Shown here: positions 38,564-46,586 of the stretch, piece after piece
Layout: the number at the start of each line of letters is the position of its first letter
Position numbering within the stretch: position 1 is the stretch's first letter
From: an uncultured Lachnospiraceae bacterium
GTDB taxonomy: Bacteria > Bacillota > Clostridia > Lachnospirales > Lachnospiraceae
DNA length: 64,000 nucleotides
Assembly (NCBI GenBank): GCA_947593975.1
Contig: CANQDW010000002.1
Coordinates: 1-64,000, forward strand
Reading direction: 5' to 3'
Notes under the pieces: model-generated
Told to the model about the DNA's origin: nothing
The model's database searches: none
The model's input: only the letters and a program-made list of their open reading frames with translations
Translations under genes and position numbers: made by a program

Positions 38564-39088
38564 GTGGAAGGGTTAGTTTGTGTATGTTGCCTGACAATGA
38601 TTTTGGCAGCTGCAGCATGTGAGGATATTGCGCGTCTTAAGATAAGCAACGGGCTTATCATAGCCGGATGGCTTACGGGCTTGTTGTACAGGGTAACGGC
38701 CTGCGGAGCGTATGGTATCGTATATTGGCTTGCGGGAGTGCTTGTTCCCATATTTCTATTGTTTATATTATTTTGTTTTAGAATGATCGGAGCCGCAGAT
38801 ATTAAGATCATATCAGTTATTGGAGGTTTTTGCGGCATTGTATACAGTATCAGGGTGTTTATTGCGGCACTTTTCTTTGGTGGTATATTATCTGTTATTC
38901 GATGTATCCGTTTTGGATATCTGAAAGATCGATTGAGGTATTTCATTTTGTATATCAGGAATATTATAAGAACTAAAACAATAGAAGCATATTACGTAAA
39001 AGAACGCGACGGAGAAGATACGGCAATTCCTTTCAGCGCGGCAATAGGTTTAGGGTTTATTACCGTATATGGCGGTATATTTGGTTGA
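38564..39088 (+). CDS. Prepilin peptidase, A24 family (TadV/CpaA-like)
   Basis: CEDIARLKISN and RMIGAADIKIISVIGG catalytic Asp motifs; first gene of tad locus. Confidence 0.85.
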   Translation: MEGLVCVCCLTMILAAAACEDIARLKISNGLIIAGWLTGLLYRVTACGAYGIVYWLAGVLVPIFLLFILFCFRMIGAADIKIISVIGGFCGIVYSIRVFIAALFFGGILSVIRCIRFGYLKDRLRYFILYIRNIIRTKTIEAYYVKERDGEDTAIPFSAAIGLGFITVYGGIFG

Positions 39089-39111
39089 ATAGGAGGAGGA
39101 ATGCATAAAAT

Positions 39112-40053
39112 ATGAGCAGAAGGATAGTTTCTTTGTGTACGCAGGACAAACGCTATATGGCTGCGTTTGCGGATTACTGCGCGCGGAATGAAGGAAACAG
39201 GATATTGGTAAAGACATTTGATACAAAAGAGGCGCTTGATCGTTATGAGAAATCAGGCAGCGCTGATCTGATCCTTATAGATTCGATGTTTATCGGAGAT
39301 GAAAAGTTGGCATACAGCGCAAAAGTTGCGGTGCTTTCGGAAGAAAAGTATGTTGACAGGGGCGCGTATACCTATGTCTACAAGTATCAGCGCATAGATA
39401 CTATTATCAAGCAGCTGTACCAGATATTTGCAGATACTACGGAAGGCGAAGTGTACCAATGCTCGGGGGACAGAAAATGCGTGATAACAGGGGTGTTCTC
39501 GCCGTGCTTTCCAATGCAGCGGGAACAGTATGCAAGAAGGCTTGCGGAGGCGTATGCGGGTAAATACAAGGTGCTTTATATTAACCTTGCAGAACTTACG
39601 GAATATGACTGCGACGGAGGCGAGGGAGTAAGCGAACTTATATATTACCTTAACGACAGCAGCAGGCCGGCATCCTACAGGCTGCTTGCAATGCTTAAAG
39701 CGGAACAGGGATATGACGCCGTCGCGGGCGTAAAGCATTACAGGGATCTGTATGATATATCGTCTGAAGACGCGGACAGGCTGTTTGAATGCATAAATAC
39801 GCTTGATGAATTTGAAATGGTCGTTATCGACGCGGGATATCTGGGGGATTCGGTTTATGACGTGCTTGGACATTGCGACGCCGTACATATGCCTGTAATG
39901 GATGAAAAGAGTATGCGCGTTAAGCATCTTATGGACAATATGGCGTCTTATGGGAAAGAAAAGCTCATAAACGATATCAAGGTGATACAGCTCCCAAAAT
40001 GGTGGGATGAACGAAAGGATATGCAAAGTAAGTGGGTAGGTTATGAAAGATGA
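39112..40053 (+). CDS. TadZ/CpaE-like protein (receiver-like plus degenerate MinD-like domain)
   Basis: Position between prepilin peptidase and TadA; KVLYINLAELTEYDCDGGEGVSELIYYL, EMVVIDAGYLGDSVYDVLGHCDAVHMPV. Confidence 0.65.
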   Translation: MSRRIVSLCTQDKRYMAAFADYCARNEGNRILVKTFDTKEALDRYEKSGSADLILIDSMFIGDEKLAYSAKVAVLSEEKYVDRGAYTYVYKYQRIDTIIKQLYQIFADTTEGEVYQCSGDRKCVITGVFSPCFPMQREQYARRLAEAYAGKYKVLYINLAELTEYDCDGGEGVSELIYYLNDSSRPASYRLLAMLKAEQGYDAVAGVKHYRDLYDISSEDADRLFECINTLDEFEMVVIDAGYLGDSVYDVLGHCDAVHMPVMDEKSMRVKHLMDNMASYGKEKLINDIKVIQLPKWWDERKDMQSKWVGYER

Positions 40054-41248
40054 TATGCCTTTATTAAAACAGGTGATCAAAGAGCGCGTGCTTTCGGGCA
40101 TGGAGTTAAAGACGGCATGGGATAATGATGAGCTTTTTGACTGTATTGATAATGAACTTGCAGGGTATCCGCACTATGTCCCTGTGCATGAGAAACTTAA
40201 ATTGAGGCGTGATATAATCCATTCGCTTACGGGATATGATATCCTGTCGGAGCTTTTAGAGGATGACGCGATCACTGATATCATGATCAACGGAGCCGGC
40301 GATATATTTTACGAAAAAGATAATGAAATATGCAGATATGATAAGAGTTTTGAATCGGCGGAAAAACTTGACGACATCATACAGCATATAGTGTCGGGGC
40401 ATAACAGGATCGTGAATGAATCCGTGCCCATCGCGGACGTCAGGCTTGCCGACGGTTCGCGCGTAAATATCGTTATGCCTCCTGTGGCGGTAGACGGGCC
40501 TGTGGTGACGATAAGGAAATTTCCGAAGAAAGATTATACGCTTGACGGGCTTGTTAAGCTTAACACGCTTACAGATGACGCCGCGCGGTTTTTAAAAAGC
40601 ATCGTTAAGGCAAAATATAATATTTTTATCTCGGGAGGCACGGGAAGCGGCAAAACAACTTTTTTAAATGCGCTCTCGGGGTATATACCTAAGAGGGAGA
40701 GAGTCATTACGATCGAAGATTCCGCGGAATTAAGGCTTCAGGGGGTCCGCAATCTTGTAAGGCTTGAAACGCGCAACGCCAATCTTGAAGGAAATAATGA
40801 GATCACGATAAGAAAACTCATTAAGACCAGCTTAAGGATGAGGCCGGACAGGATAATCGTTGGCGAAGTAAGGGGAGCCGAGGCTTTGGATATGCTCCAG
40901 GCAATGAACACGGGACACGACGGCAGCATATCAACGGGACACGCCAACAATCCGAAAGATATGATAAGCAGGTTGGAAACGCTGGTGTTAGTCGCAAGCG
41001 ACATACCGATTGACGCGGTAAGACGGCAGATAGGTTCTGCGCTCGATATACTTATCCATCTCGGAAGACTTGCCGACGGTACAAGAAAGGTGCTTGAGAT
41101 AGCCGAGGTAATATACAGGGAAGACGATCTGCATCTTAATACGCTGTACAGATACGCGCGCGGCAGGGCGGAAAATATGGCGGGTATGCTTGTAAGAACA
41201 GATAACGCTATGACAAAAACATATAAATTGCATAATGCGCAGAGGTGA
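40043..41248 (+). CDS. tadA: Type IVb pilus assembly ATPase, TadA/CpaF
   Basis: ITDIMINGAGDIFYE, NIFISGGTGSGKTTFLNALSG, VITIEDSAELRL, MRPDRIIVGEVRGAEALDMLQAMNTGHDGSISTGHAN. Confidence 0.95.
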   Translation: MKDDMPLLKQVIKERVLSGMELKTAWDNDELFDCIDNELAGYPHYVPVHEKLKLRRDIIHSLTGYDILSELLEDDAITDIMINGAGDIFYEKDNEICRYDKSFESAEKLDDIIQHIVSGHNRIVNESVPIADVRLADGSRVNIVMPPVAVDGPVVTIRKFPKKDYTLDGLVKLNTLTDDAARFLKSIVKAKYNIFISGGTGSGKTTFLNALSGYIPKRERVITIEDSAELRLQGVRNLVRLETRNANLEGNNEITIRKLIKTSLRMRPDRIIVGEVRGAEALDMLQAMNTGHDGSISTGHANNPKDMISRLETLVLVASDIPIDAVRRQIGSALDILIHLGRLADGTRKVLEIAEVIYREDDLHLNTLYRYARGRAENMAGMLVRTDNAMTKTYKLHNAQR

Positions 41249-41255
41249 TGGGATT

Positions 41256-42824
41256 ATGAATTATGACGTTGATTATGGAAAGTATGATATGCCGCGCGCT
41301 GAGTTCGCAGTAATTGCCGCCGCCGCGTTTGCCGCAGATCTGTTCATATTTTACCTGTTTTACAGAAGTATATTTGTATGCATTATAATGCTGCCGCTTA
41401 CGGAGATATTTTTTATAGACAGATATAAAAAATACAGGATAGAAAAAAGAAAATGGAAGCTTATATGTGAATTTGAAGAGATGCTCGGATGTATATCAAA
41501 CGCCCTTAGAACCGGCTATTCACTTGAAAATTCATTCTTTGAAGCCAAAAAGGAACTGGAAGTTTTATACGGCGAAAAAAGGGATATACTCTGCGAACTG
41601 GGAAATATATGCAGAAAACTCAGGCTGAATTATACGATAGAAAGCATACTGGAGGATTTTGCAAAAAGAAGCGGGGAAGATGATATAAGCAGTTTTGCGG
41701 AGATCATTTCCGTGGCAAAGAGGAGCGGCGGCAATATGATCGCGATAGTAAAGCAGACGGCGGATAATTTCCATGACAAAAGAGAGATAGAAGAGGAAAT
41801 AAGGACGCTTGTTGCGGGAAAAAGGCTGGAATACCGTATTATGAGCGTTATGCCGATAGGGATGCTCATCTATCTTGGCATATGCTCTCCGGGATATATG
41901 GATATATTATACGGCAATATTTTAGGACAGGCTGTTATGACGTTGGGTCTTGTAATATATGCATTGTCATACTGTATTTCAAAAAAGATAATGTCGTTTA
42001 ATGAAATGAAGGAACGCGCATCAAAAAAGCGAGGGAATAAAGCAGGCCGTAATAGTGTCAGGTTCGCGGCTTTGTATGGGCTTATGAAAAAAAGCAGGTT
42101 TGGCGGCGTTATGAAAAAGATATCGTATAAGATTGAAAAGATATGCTTGGATATCCCTAAAGAAGAAGCGTGTATGAGATTCTTTGGCAGCTTGTTTTTA
42201 TCGGCGGCGGCGGGGATAGCGGCGGCGTTTCTGATCGTGCTTGCAGGGCTTTTTTATGCAAAAGATAATATTTTGTACATAGCCGTCCTTTCTTTGAACG
42301 CTGCGGTCTTTATCCCTTATGGCAGGGTAAAAGAGCTTGATAAGAAGATTAAATACAGAAATGAACAGCTTATTTTTGATTATCCGGAAGTGGTAAACAG
42401 GATGTGCCTTCTTATCGGCGCTGGAAGCAGCATGAAAGGAGCCTGGGGCAAGATAGTGCATGATTATCTGTTAAAGAAGGAAAAAAACCGGACAAGGCCG
42501 CGTTATGTGTATGAAGAGATGAAGCGGTCGCTTTACGAATTAAATAACGGGGTCTCAGAAGCAGCGGTATATGAGAAATTCGGACAGAATATAAGGCTTA
42601 TACCGTATATGAAACTGAGCGCCATGCTTACATATAACCTGAAAAAAGGAAACAGATATATATTGGAGCAGCTCAATATAAGTTCGCTTGACGCGTATGT
42701 GCAGAGGCGGGAAAACGTGAAAAAAATGGGCGAAGAAGCATCGTCAAAACTGCTTTTGCCGATAATGCTCCAGTTTATACTTGTACTTATGATCATAATG
42801 TATCCGGCAATTATGTCGTTGTAA
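41256..42824 (+). CDS. Fused TadB-TadC-like inner membrane platform protein
   Basis: Two T2SS-F-like halves: CEFEEMLGCISNALRTGYSLENSFFEAKKEL (TadB) and FDYPEVVNRMCLLIGAGSSMKGAWGKIVHDYL (TadC); track start 41235 (GTG/ATG alternatives) overlaps tadA. Confidence 0.8.
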   Translation: MNYDVDYGKYDMPRAEFAVIAAAAFAADLFIFYLFYRSIFVCIIMLPLTEIFFIDRYKKYRIEKRKWKLICEFEEMLGCISNALRTGYSLENSFFEAKKELEVLYGEKRDILCELGNICRKLRLNYTIESILEDFAKRSGEDDISSFAEIISVAKRSGGNMIAIVKQTADNFHDKREIEEEIRTLVAGKRLEYRIMSVMPIGMLIYLGICSPGYMDILYGNILGQAVMTLGLVIYALSYCISKKIMSFNEMKERASKKRGNKAGRNSVRFAALYGLMKKSRFGGVMKKISYKIEKICLDIPKEEACMRFFGSLFLSAAAGIAAAFLIVLAGLFYAKDNILYIAVLSLNAAVFIPYGRVKELDKKIKYRNEQLIFDYPEVVNRMCLLIGAGSSMKGAWGKIVHDYLLKKEKNRTRPRYVYEEMKRSLYELNNGVSEAAVYEKFGQNIRLIPYMKLSAMLTYNLKKGNRYILEQLNISSLDAYVQRRENVKKMGEEASSKLLLPIMLQFILVLMIIMYPAIMSL

Positions 42825-42841
42825 GAAAGAGAGGGGATTTT

Positions 42842-43009
42842 ATGTTAAAAGAATTTTGGAATAATGAAGACGCCATAGGCGTTGTGGAGATCATACTGAT
42901 ACTTGTTATACTTATTGCGCTTGTACTGATATTTAAGGATAAGATCACGGCCATAGTAAATAATGCATTAAACAGTATAGACAGGGACAGCGGTGAGATC
43001 ATTGATTGA
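42842..43009 (+). CDS. Flp-type (Flp1-like) type IVb prepilin, 55 aa (absent from the supplied ORF track)
   Basis: Direct translation MLKEFWNNEDAIGVVEIILILVILIALVLIFKDKITAIVNNALNSIDRDSGEIID*; A/IGVVE cleavage motif with E+5 and a hydrophobic helix. Confidence 0.85.
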   Translation: MLKEFWNNEDAIGVVEIILILVILIALVLIFKDKITAIVNNALNSIDRDSGEIID

Positions 43010-44939
43010 TAAGAAGTCTGCAAAGAAAGGCAGCAGCACGGTTTTTCTGGCGCTTGTATTTACCGTGATAATGATGCTGTTTACGGCTGTATGCGCGCTG
43101 CTTTGCTATAAAGCTGAAAAGACCAATATTAAAAGGAATCTTGATATTGCCGTAGAATCGGAATTCGGCAGATTTTACAGACCGTTGTTTGATGATTATA
43201 GGCTCCTTTATTATATGGATAGCGATGAAGATATATTTGATGCGGATGTTTTGTCGTATTTTATGAAAAATCAGGAAGAGACGCCGGGGATTTTAAGATT
43301 AAAGCCTTCCGGATTCTATACGGAAGAAAAAAGTTATGCGGCAGATGATAAATGCAGCAATGTCTTAGAGCAGATGACAGAGGGGATCGTATACACGCTT
43401 GGCGAGGATGCGGTAAACAGCATGTATGAAAAAATAAAGGAAAGGCTTAATGTGTCTGAAAAAAATGATAAGGTCCTTGATAAGGCGTCTGATGAAAGCA
43501 GTGATATAGCAGAGGATGCATACACGGAAGAAAGGGTAATTAAGCTTTTAAGGCTTGTTGAAGGCGTATATATTGATAAAGGCAGGCTAAAGTGCGAAAA
43601 ACTTTATGTAAAATGCGGCGCCGCAGGAGAGATATCGCAAGCGTCGTCGGGCATAGATTCCCCGTTGGTGTGGGAAACCGTAAAAAGCAGCAAGTGGAGC
43701 ATAACCGATGAGTTAAAAAAGCTTAAGGATAATGACGTATCCGGTGTGAGGTTTAAAGGATTCCTTAAAAAGATCGGGGAATTGTATGAGGTCACAAAAA
43801 AAGCTTATGAACTCGCCTCTGATATTGATAATGACATTTCAGACAAGCTGAGGAAAAGCTGCATATGCGATATACGCGGCATAAAAGAAAAGCTTTATGA
43901 CAATATGAATATCCTTAAAGGAATCTTGGAATCAGAAGGCGGTGTAAAAGAATACGAACAGATGCTTGGGAGTTATCATGTAAAAGATATATACTTTGAT
44001 TACAGCACATTATCACTGAAAAAAGAAGATAACCCGGTTAAAAATCTTAAGCCTGATGCGGAAGGCATTGTGTCGTTCCTTTTGGATCATGATGAGGATA
44101 TATCGTCTTCATTCATTGAAGAAACCGGGATATATGAAAAGACGGCAGGAAGCGGCGGCGCAAAAAAGGACGCCTCTTATGATTTTAAAAAGACGGAGGA
44201 AATATCCGGTTATCTGGATTCTTGTAAATCGGGCGCCGCAGTTTCTGATATAGCGGATACCGTTAAGCTTAATTTGTATATCAATGAGTATTTCAGCGAT
44301 TTTTGCGGAAAAGATAATGAAAATGATAAAGAAAGGGCGCTTGCCTATGAAAAGGAATATATAATAGGCGGGAAGAAAAGCGACAGGGATAATCTGGGGC
44401 TTGTCGCAAACAAAATACTTCTGATGCGTACCGGAATGTCTTTTGTATATCTTGTTTCGGATAAGGAAAAAAGTAATCTCGCGTATATGACGGCGGCGGC
44501 AATCGTAGGGTTTACCGGAATGGATGCGCTTGTCAGGTGCACGCAGTATATCATACTTGCGGGCTGGGCGTATGAGGACGCCTGCGTAGATGTAAGCGCG
44601 CTTCTTAGAGGAAAGAAGATACCGTATTTAAAGAAAAAGGAAAATCTTAATATAGAATATCAGGAACTTTTGCTGTTTGACAAAGAACTGGTAAAGAAAA
44701 AAGCGGAAAGCATAGATTACAGATCCGGAGTGGGATATTCGGATTTTCTCGGGCTGTTTGTCGCCCTGAAAAAAAGGGACGTTTGCCTGTACAGATGTAT
44801 GGACGTCATACATTACAATATGAAACTGAGACATTCGAAATTATTTTCATTTCAGAACGCAATGTATAGGGCAAAAGTTTATATAGCATGCAATTATCCG
44901 TATTTTCAGGAAGCTGAGACGGAATATTGCTACAGATAA
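42993..44939 (+). CDS. DUF5702-like tad-locus protein
   Basis: N-terminal KKGSSTVFLALVFTVIMMLFTAVCALLCYKAEKTNIKRNLDIAVESEFGRFYRPLFDDYRLLYY; GTG start overlapping the pilin gene. Confidence 0.75.
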   Translation: MRSLIDKKSAKKGSSTVFLALVFTVIMMLFTAVCALLCYKAEKTNIKRNLDIAVESEFGRFYRPLFDDYRLLYYMDSDEDIFDADVLSYFMKNQEETPGILRLKPSGFYTEEKSYAADDKCSNVLEQMTEGIVYTLGEDAVNSMYEKIKERLNVSEKNDKVLDKASDESSDIAEDAYTEERVIKLLRLVEGVYIDKGRLKCEKLYVKCGAAGEISQASSGIDSPLVWETVKSSKWSITDELKKLKDNDVSGVRFKGFLKKIGELYEVTKKAYELASDIDNDISDKLRKSCICDIRGIKEKLYDNMNILKGILESEGGVKEYEQMLGSYHVKDIYFDYSTLSLKKEDNPVKNLKPDAEGIVSFLLDHDEDISSSFIEETGIYEKTAGSGGAKKDASYDFKKTEEISGYLDSCKSGAAVSDIADTVKLNLYINEYFSDFCGKDNENDKERALAYEKEYIIGGKKSDRDNLGLVANKILLMRTGMSFVYLVSDKEKSNLAYMTAAAIVGFTGMDALVRCTQYIILAGWAYEDACVDVSALLRGKKIPYLKKKENLNIEYQELLLFDKELVKKKAESIDYRSGVGYSDFLGLFVALKKRDVCLYRCMDVIHYNMKLRHSKLFSFQNAMYRAKVYIACNYPYFQEAETEYCYR

Positions 44940-45069
44940 TATTTGGTTTGATACGGATAAGCGGTAATATTATTAAATAAATATCTTTAGATGAATATGT
45001 ATCACAAAGAAATATGCCGAAAACGAACAAAAAACTGCTTATCCGTATTGATAAAGGAGGCTTGTGGGA

Positions 45070-45711
45070 TTGAAAAGAGCATCTCTTACGGCAGAAACGG
45101 CATTGGTTTTCCCTTTGTTTTTCTTTTCCGTGGTCGCGCTTATATATATAATAATGTGGTTTCAGACGGCGGAAAAGCTTCAGAAAGATTTGGTAAATGA
45201 GGCAAGGTTTATTTCTGCCTCCGCATATACGGATACGGCAAAAGAAAAAGATAAGGATGAAGATATAGCCATAAGCAGGGATTATTTCATGCGCATAGAG
45301 TGCCCCGTGCTGTCTTTGTTTAAGGTGAGGCTGCATCAGGGAGTGCGCATGAGAAAATTTATCGGAGTTTACGATATAGCGGGGGAAGATGATTCGGAAA
45401 TCGTATATATCACGGCGAATGGGAAGGTATATCACAAAAACAGCGCCTGTACGTATCTTAGGGCGAAGACGGAAGAAATGTTGTATTCTGATATTGAATA
45501 TGCGAGGAATATAAACGGGGAAAAGTATAAAAGATGTTTGAAATGCGTGGGAAGAAACGCAGGGGAACTTTCGGCGCATGAACGGGTATATGTGTCGAGA
45601 TACGGGAACCGTTATCATATATCAGACAGCTGCAGCGCGGTAACAAAGAACGTAATGCCCGTAAAGATTAGCGAAGTGCATAATATGCGCCCGTGCAGCA
45701 AATGCGGCTGA
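45070..45711 (+). CDS. TadE-like pseudopilin with duplicated Cys/His C-terminal module
   Basis: MKRASLTAETALVFPLFFFSVVALIYIIMW (TTG start after AAAGGAGG); two copies of VYxxxxGxxYHxxxxC...CxKC. Confidence 0.75.
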   Translation: MKRASLTAETALVFPLFFFSVVALIYIIMWFQTAEKLQKDLVNEARFISASAYTDTAKEKDKDEDIAISRDYFMRIECPVLSLFKVRLHQGVRMRKFIGVYDIAGEDDSEIVYITANGKVYHKNSACTYLRAKTEEMLYSDIEYARNINGEKYKRCLKCVGRNAGELSAHERVYVSRYGNRYHISDSCSAVTKNVMPVKISEVHNMRPCSKCG

Positions 45712-45726
45712 GAAAAGGGAGGATTT

Positions 45727-46119
45727 ATGAAAAGAGCGTCATTTACCGCAGAGGCGGCGTTTGTTATACCGATATGCGTATTTATAATAATCGTGCTGGT
45801 ATATACGGTATTTGTTATGCATGACCGGGCGTGCATATATATTGAAATGGGAAGATTTGCGGAAGAGAGCATTAAAAAGGCCCAAACCGGCAGTAAAGAA
45901 GACCTGCGGCAATTAAAGGAAGAATTGGAAAAAAGATGCGCCGGGCATATGTTTGTATGCAGGCTGGAAGGTGTGGATATAGAATGCGGCGGGTTAAATC
46001 TTGTGATTAAGTCAAAGCTTACGTGCGGCATGAAAATATTTGATGGATATAATATAAAAAACAAATATTATATTGCGGACTACAGTAAAATGATAAGGGG
46101 GATTGAAATAATAAAATAG
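45727..46119 (+). CDS. TadE-like pseudopilin
   Basis: MKRASFTAEAAFVIPICVFIIIVLVYTVFV with A/SFTAE E+5 motif; in tad locus. Confidence 0.75.
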   Translation: MKRASFTAEAAFVIPICVFIIIVLVYTVFVMHDRACIYIEMGRFAEESIKKAQTGSKEDLRQLKEELEKRCAGHMFVCRLEGVDIECGGLNLVIKSKLTCGMKIFDGYNIKNKYYIADYSKMIRGIEIIK

Positions 46120-46586
46120 TGGCATATATATGTTTTAGTGATTTTGTTGAACAGACCATGCCTGACGAAAGGGATATATACGTATTGTTTAAAGCAATCG
46201 TTAATGTTTTTCATAACAGCGGCAATAAGGATGATATCTCGGTAAATATAGAAAATATCGAATACGACAGGGATAAAGAAAGCATACGGTTTATAAAATG
46301 CAGGAAAGATAAAGATAATATGATAAAAGAGATAAGGGAGCTTACCACATTTCTGGTATCGAGGCTAAGCTACGGCGATGAACGCGCGTATATGTTTGCC
46401 GCGGACATTAAAAAATCTTTTGAATGCGACCGGATAGGCGGGATATATAATGTCCTTTCCGAATATGAGAAAAAAACGGCGGAAGAAGGGAAAATATTTA
46501 CTCTGTATGAATTGATCTTTGCGGCATGCATAATAATAGTACAGATATTATACTATAAAATAACGGGCATAAGTTTTTTCATGTAG
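46119..46586 (+). CDS. Tad-locus hypothetical protein with C-terminal TM (possibly DUF6382-like without FHA domain)
   Basis: GTG start immediately after the upstream stop; EIRELTTFLVSRLSYGDERAYMFAADIKK; terminal TM helix. Confidence 0.5.
   Translation: MAYICFSDFVEQTMPDERDIYVLFKAIVNVFHNSGNKDDISVNIENIEYDRDKESIRFIKCRKDKDNMIKEIRELTTFLVSRLSYGDERAYMFAADIKKSFECDRIGGIYNVLSEYEKKTAEEGKIFTLYELIFAACIIIVQILYYKITGISFFM

Noticed and set aside
39253-40101. 282-aa minus-strand ORF
   Set aside because: Opposite the TadZ-like and tadA genes, which have clear motifs and spacing; no RBS or motif on the minus strand.
44806-45618. 270-aa minus-strand ORF in the tad locus
   Set aside because: Antisense to TadE-like and DUF5702 genes; Arg/His/Ile-rich composition with no recognisable motif.
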